DNA of 9,399 nt, taken from Fen-999 sp964469455 (lineage in GTDB: Bacteria > Pseudomonadota > Gammaproteobacteria > Burkholderiales > Rhodocyclaceae). This document shows positions 1 through 6,817 of this stretch, piece after piece. Made by a program: the position numbers and the translations under genes. Position 1 is the stretch's first letter, and each line of letters opens with the position of its first letter. The stretch lies in assembly GCA_964469455.1 (NCBI GenBank), contig CAYXZX010000108.1:1-9399 (forward strand), in the 5' to 3' direction. The notes under the pieces were generated by a model, which worked only from the letters and a program-made list of their open reading frames with translations, was not told the origin of the DNA and made no database searches.

Positions 1-425
1 TTCACGGAACAGAAACCGCCGTGTGCCGCGTAGTTGGGCGTGCCGAACTGGCGCGCGAACAGGCCGGTCAGGGCCTGCATCTGGTCTCGGCCGGTAAACA
101 GCGCGAACTTCTTCGGGTCGGTCGAGCGGATATTGCTCAGGCGCTCGGCCAGCGTCGCGAACGCCTCTTCCCAGGAAATCGGCTCAAACTCACCGGCGCC
201 CCGCTCCGCCCCCGACTTGCGCCTGAGCGGCCGGGTCAGTCGTGCCGGGGAATACTGCTTCATGATCCCCGACGAGCCTTTGGCACAGATCACCCCCTTG
301 TTCAGCGGATGATCCGGGTTGCCGTCGATGTAACGGACTTCGCCGTCGCGCAAATGCACGCGTATGCCGCAGCGGCACGCGCACATGTAGCACGTCGTTT
401 TCTTGATCTCCTCGACCGCAGGCAT
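1..425 (-). CDS. soeA: Sulfite dehydrogenase (quinone) catalytic subunit SoeA, N-terminal part
   Basis: This is the N-terminal ~141 residues of a molybdopterin (DMSO reductase family) oxidoreductase; the rest lies beyond the left edge. An N-terminal [4Fe-4S] motif is visible: Cys12-x2-Cys15-x3-Cys19 with the fourth ligand at Cys47, in the contexts CYMCACRCG and GVICAKG, followed by the W-E-E-A-F region where the Mo-bis-MGD fold begins. The ATG at 425 is favoured because an in-frame TAA lies 18 bases upstream and the Fe-S motif starts at residue 12. That leaves no room for a Tat signal peptide, so the enzyme should be cytoplasmic, as SoeA is. SoeABC oxidises sulfite to sulfate and passes electrons to the quinone pool. 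The assignment rests on the characteristic CYMCACRCG N-terminus, the lack of a Tat signal and the nearby qmo genes. Another PsrA/PhsA-like or assimilatory member of the family cannot be excluded without the remaining ~800 residues and the neighbouring soeB and soeC. Confidence 0.72.
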   Translation of the reverse strand, partial: MPAVEEIKKTTCYMCACRCGIRVHLRDGEVRYIDGNPDHPLNKGVICAKGSSGIMKQYSPARLTRPLRRKSGAERGAGEFEPISWEEAFATLAERLSNIRSTDPKKFALFTGRDQMQALTGLFARQFGTPNYAAHGGFCSV

Positions 426-440
426 GGACAGGCTTTTCGT

Positions 441-453
441 AAATTAGAAATTT
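441..453. repeat. Small AT-rich inverted repeat in the divergent intergenic region
   Basis: AAATT and AATTT face each other across AGA. The repeat sits just downstream of the candidate -10 of the minus-strand gene and upstream of the plus-strand gene at 516. It could be an operator, but five-base A/T arms occur by chance. Confidence 0.25.
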
Positions 454-456
454 GCG

Positions 457-485
457 ATATTCTCGCAGGGATGGAGCAGGATCAA
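457..485 (-). promoter_or_regulatory. Candidate sigma70-type promoter for the soeA-like gene
   Basis: On the minus strand TTGATC (485-480, 4/6 match to the -35 consensus) is followed after exactly 17 bases by GAATAT (462-457, 3/6 match to the -10 consensus). Transcription would start near 450, giving a leader of about 25 nt before the ATG at 425. It lies in the 90-bp divergent gap, whose AT-rich core (441-463) contrasts with the GC-rich surroundings. The matches are modest, so this is a guess from position and spacing. Confidence 0.3.
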
Positions 486-515
486 CAGCCGAAAACTTTT
501 ATTCGCCAATAAGCC

Positions 516-920
516 ATGCCAGACGCCATCTCCGATTTCTCCGACAGCGAACTCAAACTGATCGGCCAGACCCTCTTCGAACGCTACGGCCGCATGGTGG
601 CCCTGCAAACTGGCGACGCAGAAATCCAGCTTCACGCGGAGAGCGGTGCGCTCGACACCTGTCCGGTCGTCTACTGGGAGGAGCGCGGCGCGCATTTCGT
701 CGTCTTCAAGCTCGGCGACACCCGCTTCAAGGCGCAGTTCTTCTACAACGAAACGACCCAGTACGGTACCGGCAAGGAGAGTTTCGACAATCTCGGCGAC
801 TGCGTGGTCACGCTTCTGCAGGTGCAGGCCGATCACGAGCAGCAGATGAAGGGCATCCGTTCGGGCATGACGCGGCTGGACATCGAAGGCGAAAACTACG
901 ACGGCCCGCTGGTGATCTAG
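516..920 (+). CDS. Hypothetical protein, 134 residues, unrecognised family
   Basis: I do not recognise a family. The protein is acidic and soluble, with no signal peptide or membrane segment. The N-terminus (residues 8-30) looks helical. The middle (36-78) alternates like beta strands, and contains TCPVVYWEERG around Cys49 and the run HFVVFKLGDTRFKAQFFYN. The C-terminal part (89-115) again looks helical, with Cys96. The two cysteines are not in a metal-binding pattern. The codon bias fits a real gene: third positions are strongly G/C and the overlapping frames give arginine-rich shadow products. The ATG at 516 has no clear Shine-Dalgarno sequence. The gene is divergent from the soeA-like gene and 70 bp upstream of the metallophosphoesterase, so it may share its transcript. 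A link to sulfite metabolism is suggested only by location. Confidence 0.72.
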   Translation: MPDAISDFSDSELKLIGQTLFERYGRMVALQTGDAEIQLHAESGALDTCPVVYWEERGAHFVVFKLGDTRFKAQFFYNETTQYGTGKESFDNLGDCVVTLLQVQADHEQQMKGIRSGMTRLDIEGENYDGPLVI

Positions 921-990
921 TGAGGCTGGTTACCCACCCCGCGCAACCTCCCATCACGGGGACGAGCCCGCAACCTTGCTACGCTCGCAC

Positions 991-1506
991 ATGAAGATTT
1001 GCATCGTCTCCGACAGCCACGACCGCGGCCCGATGCTGGCCCGTGCCATCGAAGCCGCCAAGGCCGACGGCGCCGAAACCGTCATTCACTGCGGCGACAT
1101 CATTGGCGGCAACACGCTCAAGGCCTCGTTGAAACTCGGCCTGCCGATCCACGCGGTGCACGGCAACAACCTGGGCGATCCGGTGGCGATCTCACGGCTC
1201 GCTTGGGAATCGAACGGCTTGCTCCACTACCATGGCCACGACGGCAGCATCGCCCTTGGCGACCGGCGCATTTTCATCACGCACTATCCGCACTATGCCC
1301 ATGCCATGGCCTGCACCGGCGACTACGATCTCGTCTGCTGCGGTCACAGCCACGAGCCGGAAATACGCCGGCAGGTCAACGTCATGGGCAGCCACACCTG
1401 GCTCGTCAATCCCGGCACCGTCGCGGGCCTTGGCGCGCCGTCCGCCACCTGGATACTCGGCGACCTATCATCACTGACTTTCGACGTGAAGCCGACGCCA
1501 GCGTAA
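991..1506 (+). CDS. YfcE-type calcineurin-like metallophosphoesterase
   Basis: A small (171-residue) member of the calcineurin-like phosphoesterase superfamily in the YfcE/MJ0936 group, which hydrolyses phosphodiesters using two divalent metal ions. All metal-site motifs are present in order: D8-x-H10 (SDSH), G35-D36 (HCGD), G58-N59 (HGNN), H98 (THYPH) and G118-H119-x-H121 (CGHSH). The late PGT motif, in NPGTVAG, is typical of the family's C-terminus. Length is normal for the family. The ATG at 991 is preferred over the in-frame TTG at 976 because the first beta strand (MKICIVSDSH) begins directly there. No signal peptide is seen, so it should be cytoplasmic. The physiological substrate is unknown for most members. 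It lies between the unknown 134-residue gene and the qmo operon, and the 138-bp gap after it suggests it is not part of that operon. Confidence 0.88.
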   Translation: MKICIVSDSHDRGPMLARAIEAAKADGAETVIHCGDIIGGNTLKASLKLGLPIHAVHGNNLGDPVAISRLAWESNGLLHYHGHDGSIALGDRRIFITHYPHYAHAMACTGDYDLVCCGHSHEPEIRRQVNVMGSHTWLVNPGTVAGLGAPSATWILGDLSSLTFDVKPTPA

Positions 1507-1526
1507 TGCTGGGCGGCATTCTGTAG

Positions 1527-1544
1527 TTCTATTTCCGGATAGAA
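1527..1544. repeat. Inverted repeat upstream of qmoA (operator or weak terminator)
   Basis: TTCTAT and ATAGAA form a perfect 6-bp inverted repeat around TTCCGG, followed by five T at 1548-1552. Read on the plus strand it could be a weak intrinsic terminator for the metallophosphoesterase gene, which ends 20 bp upstream. The stem is AT-rich and would be poorly stable, so an operator upstream of the qmo promoter is equally possible. Confidence 0.35.
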
Positions 1545-1561
1545 ACATTTTTCCAGGCAGC

Positions 1562-1604
1562 TTGACCTTTAGCAAGCCGGGCGCCGATACCGCCACGGTA
1601 GAAT
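1562..1604 (+). promoter_or_regulatory. Candidate promoter region of the qmoAB-hdrCB operon
   Basis: Two readings are possible. TAGAAT at 1599-1604 matches the -10 consensus in 5 of 6 positions but has no good -35 seventeen bases upstream. Alternatively TTGACC (1562-1567) pairs with GATACC (1586-1591) at a spacing of 18. Either would place the start of transcription about 30-50 bases before the GTG of qmoA. The position, directly before the first gene of a tight operon, supports a promoter here; the exact elements are uncertain. Confidence 0.35.
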
Positions 1605-1633
1605 CGCCGCCGTTCTTCCGAATCCCATCCACC

Positions 1634-1638
1634 GGAGA
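1634..1638 (+). promoter_or_regulatory. Ribosome binding site of qmoA
   Basis: GGAGA lies 6 bases before the GTG at 1645 and supports this GTG as the start codon. The FAD-binding strand begins only ten residues later, so a downstream start would cut into the fold. Confidence 0.65.
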
Positions 1639-1644
1639 CTAGAC

Positions 1645-2943
1645 GTGACGGCTCCAATCGCAACCAACCAGACAATCCTGGTCGTGGGCGGCGGCATCAG
1701 CGGCCTGACCGCCGCGCTCGAAGCCGCCGAATGCGGCAAACAGGTCATCCTGGTCGAGAGAACTCCGGCACTCGGCGGCCGCACCGCTCAGTTGTACCGG
1801 TACTTTCCCAAGATGTGCCACCCGACCTGCGGACTCGAAATCAACCTCAAGCGCATCAAGGGCAACCCGAACGTCAAGGTCATGACGATGACTGAAGTCG
1901 TCGCCGTCGCCGGCTCGCGCGGCAACTACGCGGTCACGCTGAAAGTCTCGCCGCGCTACGTCAACGAGAACTGCACCGCCTGCGGCCAATGCGCCAAGGC
2001 GGTGAAGTCGGAAATCGCCGACACTTTCAATTATGGCAACGGCAAAACGGGCGCCAAGCTCAGGGCCGCTTATCTGCCACATGCAATGGCCTATCCGCAA
2101 CGCTACGTGATCGACCCGTCGATCGCCGGTACCCCCGAAGGCGAGGCGGCGAAGAATGCATGCAAGTACGGCGCCATCGATCTGGGCATGAAGGAGGAGT
2201 CGGTCCAGATCAACGTCGGCGCCGTGATCTGGGCCACCGGCTGGCGCCCTTTCGACGCCAACAGGATTCAGCCCTATGGCTACGACCGCTATGCCAACGT
2301 GATTACCAGCGTCGAGTTCGAGCGCCTGGCCGATCCGCGCGGCCCAACAGCAGGGAAACTGCTGCGCCCCTCCGACGGCAAGGAGGCGAGGGACATCGCC
2401 TTCATCCAGTGCGCCGGCTCGCGCGATGAAAACTACCTGCGCCACTGCTCGCGCATCTGCTGCATGGCGACTTTGAAGCAGACCCAGTACGTGCGCGAAG
2501 CCTGCGGCGACGGCGGCAAGTCGACGGTGTATTACATCGACATCCGCGCCATCGACCGCTTCGAGGACTTCTACCAGAACGTCCAGAAGGACGCGACCGT
2601 CAGCTTCGTCAAGTCCAAGGTCGCGCGCATCGCCGAAAACAGGGAAAACGGCAATCCCGTTCTGCACGGTGTCGACACCGAGGGTTACCACCGCTATGCC
2701 ACCGAGCATGACCTCGTGGTGCTGGCGGTCGGCATGGAGCCGGAAGTGACCGGGGTCAAGCTGCCAGCCGACATCATTCAGGATTCCTCGAACTTCATCG
2801 AAGGCTCCAGGGACGGCGGCATGTTCGGCGCCGGCGCCGCATCCAGCCCGCTGGATGTGAACCGCGCCGTGCAGAGCGCCACCGCGGCAAGCCTGCGGGC
2901 GATCCAGGTCATCCACAAAACTGCTTCGACGGAGGCCGTGTAA
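1645..2943 (+). CDS. qmoA: QmoA: HdrA-like FAD/Fe-S subunit of the quinone-interacting membrane-bound oxidoreductase complex
   Basis: A 432-residue HdrA-like flavoprotein, normal length for QmoA. The N-terminal FAD-binding fingerprint is V13-V-G-G-G-I-S-G20 with the ribose-binding Glu38. Next come a CHPTCGLEIN segment (Cys58, Cys62) and a [4Fe-4S]-type set Cys110-x2-Cys113-x2-Cys116 with a likely distant partner at Cys173 (CKYGAI). The HdrA-family signature QCAGSRD spans about 255-261, followed by Cys268, Cys272 and Cys273, and a late glycine-rich FAD-contact segment (FGAGAA) starts at 394. There is no membrane helix. In sulfate reducers Qmo feeds electrons to APS reductase; in sulfur oxidisers it is thought to run in reverse, receiving electrons when AprBA makes APS from sulfite and AMP. 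The gene starts at GTG with a Shine-Dalgarno sequence and overlaps qmoB by one base (TAATG), so the two are probably translationally coupled. Confidence 0.93.
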   Translation: MTAPIATNQTILVVGGGISGLTAALEAAECGKQVILVERTPALGGRTAQLYRYFPKMCHPTCGLEINLKRIKGNPNVKVMTMTEVVAVAGSRGNYAVTLKVSPRYVNENCTACGQCAKAVKSEIADTFNYGNGKTGAKLRAAYLPHAMAYPQRYVIDPSIAGTPEGEAAKNACKYGAIDLGMKEESVQINVGAVIWATGWRPFDANRIQPYGYDRYANVITSVEFERLADPRGPTAGKLLRPSDGKEARDIAFIQCAGSRDENYLRHCSRICCMATLKQTQYVREACGDGGKSTVYYIDIRAIDRFEDFYQNVQKDATVSFVKSKVARIAENRENGNPVLHGVDTEGYHRYATEHDLVVLAVGMEPEVTGVKLPADIIQDSSNFIEGSRDGGMFGAGAASSPLDVNRAVQSATAASLRAIQVIHKTASTEAV

Positions 2944-5186
2944 TGGCCGACAACAAATTCGCTGCGTACATCTGCTCGGGCTGCGGCATCGGCGACGTGC
3001 TGAATGTCGGCGCGCTGGAAAAGATCGCCCAAAAAGAGGGCAAGATGGCGATGGTGAAGAGCCACCCTTTCCTCTGTAACGCCGAAGGCGTGCAGATGAT
3101 CCGGGACGATATCGCCAACGAAGGCGTCACCCACCTGTGCATCGCCGCCTGCTCGCGCCGGGCCAAGGCCGAGGCCTTCAGCTTTTCGAGCACCGCCGTC
3201 TCGCGAGCCAACCTGCGTGAAGGCGTCCTCTGGGTCGTCGCTGAAGGCTCCGACCACGACGAAGTCCGCCAGGAAATGGCCGAGGATTACGTGCGCATGG
3301 GTTGCGCCGAGGTGAAGAAGATGACGCCGCCGGGCGGCAACGTCAAGGAATCGTCGAGCAAGCGCATCCTGGTCGTCGGTGGCGGCATGTCCGGCATGAC
3401 GGCGGCGCTCGCCGCGGCAGACGCCGGCTACGAAGCCGTAATCGTCGAGAAGACCGGCGCGCTCGGCGGCTTCGCCCGCAATCTTCTGAAGCGCGTACCG
3501 TTCACGGGCCCCTATGCCGAGCCGCAACCGACCGGCGCGGAGGACATGGCAGAAAGGATCGGCGCCAATCCGCGCATCAAGGTGCATCTCAACTCGACCG
3601 TCGCCAAGACTGCCGGCGCGCCGGGGCGATTCAAGATCAACGTCGCCCAGGAATCGGGTTCGGTGACCGAAGAGGCCGTCGGTGCCGTCATCCAGGCAAC
3701 CGGCTTCACGACCTACGACATCGCCAAGCTGCCCGAACTCGGTGGCGGCCAGGCCAACGTCGTCGACCAGGCCGGCCTTGAAGCCATGGCCAAGGCCGCC
3801 AACGGTGGCGCCATCAAGCGCGGCGACGGCAAGGAAGTGAAGTCCGTGGTGTTCGTGCAGTGCGCCGGCCAGCGCGACACGACCGGCACGCATCTGGCCT
3901 ACTGCTCCGGGCACTGCTGCGCCACCAGCATCAAGCAGGCGATGTATTTCAAGGACGCCAACCCGGTTGTCGACACCGTCGTCATGTACCAGGACCTGCG
4001 CGTACCTGGCATGGGCGAGGATTTCTACCGCAGCGCCCAGCAGAAGGGCGTGATCTTCACCAAGGGCAAGGCATCCAGGGTCACCGGCGGCGGCGCCTGC
4101 AAGGTGGAGTTCCGCGACCTCATCCTCGACGAGGACACTTCGACGGAAGCCGACCTGGTGGTGCTCGCCACCGGCCAGGTGCCGAACGCGGGCGTCAACC
4201 TCGACGTCTGGACCGAAATCAACACCAAGGCCGAGGGCGGTGACGAGGCCGCCAAGCAGCAGCGCAGCGATCTCGAGGCAACTTCGGTGCTCAAGCTGGC
4301 GTATCGTCAAGGCCCGGACATGCCGCAGTTCAAGTACGGATTCGCAGACTCGCACTTCATCTGCTTTCCGTACGAAACCCGCCGCACCGGCATCTATGCC
4401 GCCGGCCCGGTGCGCCGGCCGATGGACATGCTGCAGGCTCAGGAAGACGCCACTGGCGCAGCGCTAAAGGCGATCCAGGCGGTCGAGAATGCCGCGAAGG
4501 GACGCGCCGCGCATCCGCGCGCCTGGGATCTGTCATTCCCCAAAGCCCGCCTGGAAGGCTGTACCCAGTGCAAGCGCTGCACGGTGGAATGCCCGTTCGG
4601 GGCCATCGACGAGGACGAAAGGCGCTTCCCGCTGTTCAACGAGGAACGCTGCCGACGCTGCGGCACCTGCATGGGCGCCTGTCCGGTGCGCGTCATCTCG
4701 TTCGAGAACTATTCCTGCGACACCGTGGGCAGCCAGATCAAGGCGGTCAACATTCCCGACGAATTCGAGGAAAAGCCGCGCATCCTGATCCTCGCCTGCG
4801 AGAACGACGCCTACCCGGCGCTCGACATGGCCGGCATCCAGCGCATTACCTACTCGGCCTACGTGCGCGCCATCCCGGTGCGGTGTCTGGGCTCGGTGAA
4901 CACCATCTGGATCACCGACGCACTCAACTCCGGCTACGACGGCGTGATGATGATGGGCTGCAAGAAGGGCGACGATTACCAGTGCCATTTCGTCAAGGGC
5001 TCGGAGATGGCGCACTACCGGATGAGCAAGATCGGCGACACGCTGAAACAGCTCGGCCTCGAGCCCGAGCGCGTGCAGACCCAAGAGGTCGCCATCACCG
5101 ACAACGCCCGGGTCGCGCGCCTGATCGACGAGTATGTCGCCCAGATCAACGAGATAGGTCTGTCGCCGATGAAGGGATTCGGCTAG
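2943..5186 (+). CDS. qmoB: QmoB: HdrA-MvhD fusion subunit of the Qmo complex
   Basis: A 747-residue electron-transfer flavoprotein with QmoB architecture. Residues 1-135 form a cysteine domain (C11-SG-C14-G, C45, C70). From about 140 there is an HdrA-like FAD domain (V144-V-G-G-G-M-S-G151), with a QCAGQRD signature near 306 and a late glycine-rich FAD-contact region near 485. Two [4Fe-4S] motifs follow: C540-x2-C543-x2-C546-x3-C550-P and C570-x2-C573-x2-C576-x3-C580-P. The C-terminal MvhD-like domain has cysteines for a [2Fe-2S] cluster (C619, C648, C673, C681). MvhD normally joins a hydrogenase or other donor to heterodisulfide reductase, so this domain is a likely entry or exit point for electrons. 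GGAGG at 2931-2935, inside the end of qmoA, serves as ribosome binding site. No membrane segment is present. Confidence 0.93.
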   Translation: MADNKFAAYICSGCGIGDVLNVGALEKIAQKEGKMAMVKSHPFLCNAEGVQMIRDDIANEGVTHLCIAACSRRAKAEAFSFSSTAVSRANLREGVLWVVAEGSDHDEVRQEMAEDYVRMGCAEVKKMTPPGGNVKESSSKRILVVGGGMSGMTAALAAADAGYEAVIVEKTGALGGFARNLLKRVPFTGPYAEPQPTGAEDMAERIGANPRIKVHLNSTVAKTAGAPGRFKINVAQESGSVTEEAVGAVIQATGFTTYDIAKLPELGGGQANVVDQAGLEAMAKAANGGAIKRGDGKEVKSVVFVQCAGQRDTTGTHLAYCSGHCCATSIKQAMYFKDANPVVDTVVMYQDLRVPGMGEDFYRSAQQKGVIFTKGKASRVTGGGACKVEFRDLILDEDTSTEADLVVLATGQVPNAGVNLDVWTEINTKAEGGDEAAKQQRSDLEATSVLKLAYRQGPDMPQFKYGFADSHFICFPYETRRTGIYAAGPVRRPMDMLQAQEDATGAALKAIQAVENAAKGRAAHPRAWDLSFPKARLEGCTQCKRCTVECPFGAIDEDERRFPLFNEERCRRCGTCMGACPVRVISFENYSCDTVGSQIKAVNIPDEFEEKPRILILACENDAYPALDMAGIQRITYSAYVRAIPVRCLGSVNTIWITDALNSGYDGVMMMGCKKGDDYQCHFVKGSEMAHYRMSKIGDTLKQLGLEPERVQTQEVAITDNARVARLIDEYVAQINEIGLSPMKGFG

Positions 5187-5187
5187 C

Positions 5188-5193
5188 AAGGAG
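5188..5193 (+). promoter_or_regulatory. Ribosome binding site of the hdrC-like gene
   Basis: AAGGAG stands 3 bases before the ATG at 5197 but 9 bases before a second in-frame ATG at 5203 (third at 5209). The spacing favours 5203 as the true start; the difference is two residues. Confidence 0.55.
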
Positions 5194-5196
5194 CGC

Positions 5197-5835
5197 ATGA
5201 CGATGACAATGAACGCAAATGCGGCCAACCAGAATGCCCTCGCCAGGTACAGGAACAACTTCCTGAAGGAAGTCGAAGCGAATGTCGAGGATGGCCACTG
5301 GGTCAAGATGTGCATGCAGTGCGGCGTCTGTGCCGGCTCCTGCCCGCTCGGCCCGCACTGGCAGCACTCGCCGCAGAAGATTTTCATGATGATCCGCGCC
5401 GGCAAGCGGGAGGAAGTGCTGAGCTCCGACTCGATGTGGATGTGCACTTCCTGCTACAACTGCATCGTGCGCTGCCCGCGCAAGCTGCCGATCACGCACA
5501 TCATGCACGGTCTGGCCAACTACGCCCACCGCCTCGACCTGGCGCCCAAGGGTCAGCCGACACGCGACATCGCCAAGCTGTTCTGGGACAACCTGGCGAA
5601 GACCGGCCGCGTCAATGAACTCAAGTTCTCGCTGACCATGTACTTCAAGGACGGCTTCGGCCAGGGGGTCAAGAATGCCATGGCCATGCAGTCGACCGGC
5701 CTGAGCATGCTCAAGGCCAAGCGCCTCAACCCGATGGAGATCATCGGCGGCCACAAGTGCAAGGACATCAGTGGCATCCGGAAAATGATTGCCAAGGCTC
5801 GCGAGATCGAAGACCGCCGCCGCGGTCTCGCCTAG
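5197..5835 (+). CDS. hdrC: HdrC-like iron-sulfur protein replacing the soluble half of QmoC
   Basis: A 212-residue cytoplasmic ferredoxin-like protein of the HdrC family. It holds two [4Fe-4S] motifs, C39-x2-C42-x2-C45-x3-C49-P and C83-x2-C86-x2-C89-x3-C93-P. The C-terminal 100 residues are basic and helical without any hydrophobic membrane stretch. In most Qmo complexes QmoC fuses an HdrC-like domain to a haem b membrane domain (HdrE-like). Here only the HdrC part exists, and the next gene encodes an HdrB-like partner. HdrC should relay electrons between the flavin/Fe-S subunits QmoAB and HdrB. The gene lies 10 bp after qmoB and 24 bp before hdrB, clearly in one operon. It starts at one of three near-consecutive ATGs. 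The name hdrC is a family label and does not imply methanogenic heterodisulfide chemistry. Confidence 0.88.
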   Translation: MTMTMNANAANQNALARYRNNFLKEVEANVEDGHWVKMCMQCGVCAGSCPLGPHWQHSPQKIFMMIRAGKREEVLSSDSMWMCTSCYNCIVRCPRKLPITHIMHGLANYAHRLDLAPKGQPTRDIAKLFWDNLAKTGRVNELKFSLTMYFKDGFGQGVKNAMAMQSTGLSMLKAKRLNPMEIIGGHKCKDISGIRKMIAKAREIEDRRRGLA

Positions 5836-5859
5836 CCGCCCGACAGAGGACTCCCCCAC

Positions 5860-6756
5860 ATGGCCAAGAAACAATACGCGTTCTATCCGGGCTGCTCTTC
5901 GCAGAAAGGCGCCACGGCATCGAACTTCCTCACCTCGCTGGACGTCGTGGTCGACAAACTCGGCATCCAGTTGAACGAGATCCCCGACTGGAACTGTTGC
6001 GGCGCCTCGATCGGCTATGGCGAAGGCGGCGAACTGCCGCGCCTGGTCATCAACGCCCGCAATCTGGCCATCGCCGAGAAGGAACTGCCGGGGCAGGACA
6101 TGGTGTCCGGCTGTCCGGCCTGCTGGCTGGCCACCCGCGAGACGCACGAGCGCCTGGCCGAGCATTCCAGCCTGCTGGCCGAAACCAACGAGGCGCTCAA
6201 GGAAGCCGGCCTGCAGCTGAACAACACCATCAAGGCCCGCCACATGACCGAGGTGCTGATTGAGGATCTCGGCTGGGATGCCCTGAAGGCGCCGGTCATC
6301 AAGCCGCTCGAGGGCCTGAAGATCGCCGGCTACGTCGGCTGCCAGACCAACCGGCCGTTCGGCATCGCCGGCGAGTCGTTCGAGAACCCGAAATACCTCG
6401 ACAAGATGATCGAAACCGTCGGCGCCGAAGCGGTCAAGTACGAGCAGAAGGTCGCCTGCTGCGGTGGTGCGCTAGCGTTCTCCGAGCCCGACAAGTCGCA
6501 GAAGCAGATCCGCGACATCGTCGAATCCGCCTACGACCACGGCGCCGACATGATCGTCACGCCCTGCCAGCTCTGCCAGGCCAACGTCGAGATCTACCAG
6601 TCCGAGATCAACAAGAAGCACGGCACCAAACTCAACATGCCGGTGGTGTATTACACGCAGTTGATGTCGGTCGCCTACGGCGGCTCGGCCGGGCAAGCCG
6701 GCCTCGACGGACAAGTCATCAAGGCCGACAAGCTCGAGGCCCTCGCCAAGAAATAA
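5860..6756 (+). CDS. hdrB: HdrB-like subunit with two CCG domains
   Basis: A 298-residue protein of the HdrB family, normal length. Both cysteine-rich CCG motifs are complete: C12-x33-C46-C47-x37-C85-x2-C88 and C161-x38-C200-C201-x34-C236-x2-C239. In methanogen HdrB these bind two noncubane [4Fe-4S] clusters that cleave the CoM-CoB heterodisulfide; intact motifs here argue for active clusters of that type, but the substrate is unknown. It has no membrane segment. AGAGGA at 5845-5850 lies 9 bases before the ATG. It is the last gene of the operon and is followed within 25 bp by an intrinsic terminator. The organisation qmoA-qmoB-hdrC-hdrB resembles that known from Gram-positive sulfate reducers, where HdrBC stands in for QmoC. 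The electron acceptor could be a quinone through another protein, a thiol/disulfide carrier, or a ferredoxin. Confidence 0.9.
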   Translation: MAKKQYAFYPGCSSQKGATASNFLTSLDVVVDKLGIQLNEIPDWNCCGASIGYGEGGELPRLVINARNLAIAEKELPGQDMVSGCPACWLATRETHERLAEHSSLLAETNEALKEAGLQLNNTIKARHMTEVLIEDLGWDALKAPVIKPLEGLKIAGYVGCQTNRPFGIAGESFENPKYLDKMIETVGAEAVKYEQKVACCGGALAFSEPDKSQKQIRDIVESAYDHGADMIVTPCQLCQANVEIYQSEINKKHGTKLNMPVVYYTQLMSVAYGGSAGQAGLDGQVIKADKLEALAKK

Positions 6757-6778
6757 CAGCACTTAACTCAGGGGGACG

Positions 6779-6817
6779 AATGGCGCCCATCTTCGGAACG
6801 GCGCCGTTTTTCTTTTT
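6779..6817 (+). terminator. Rho-independent terminator of the qmoAB-hdrCB operon
   Basis: GGCGCC at 6782-6787 pairs with GGCGCC at 6800-6805. The stem extends by AAT against GTT (one T-G wobble) to 9 bp around a 12-base loop that contains TTCGGAA. The T-rich tail TTTTTCTTTTT at 6807-6817 follows directly. The opposite strand has no T tract, so it works only for plus-strand transcripts and insulates the operon from the convergent SET gene. Confidence 0.85.

Noticed and set aside
1639..2916. Long minus-strand open frame (425 residues) opposite qmoA
   Set aside because: It mirrors qmoA in a high-GC gene; its product is rich in Ala, Gly, Val and Asp with no recognisable motif, while the plus strand encodes clear QmoA motifs.
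2778..4355. Long minus-strand open frame (525 residues) opposite qmoB
   Set aside because: A GC-driven shadow with a low-complexity His/Asp/Arg-rich product; QmoB on the other strand has FAD and Fe-S motifs throughout.
5197..6756. Sulfur-oxidising sHdr (HdrC1B1A-C2B2) system
   Set aside because: The flavin partners are QmoA and an MvhD-fused QmoB, not a single HdrA with lipoate-binding protein genes, so the Qmo-associated HdrCB assignment fits better.
5860..6756. CCG-domain protein as a lactate/glycolate oxidase subunit (LutA/GlcF-like)
   Set aside because: The protein follows an HdrC-like gene in a qmo operon and its length and two CCG motifs match HdrB; no lactate or glycolate oxidase genes are nearby.
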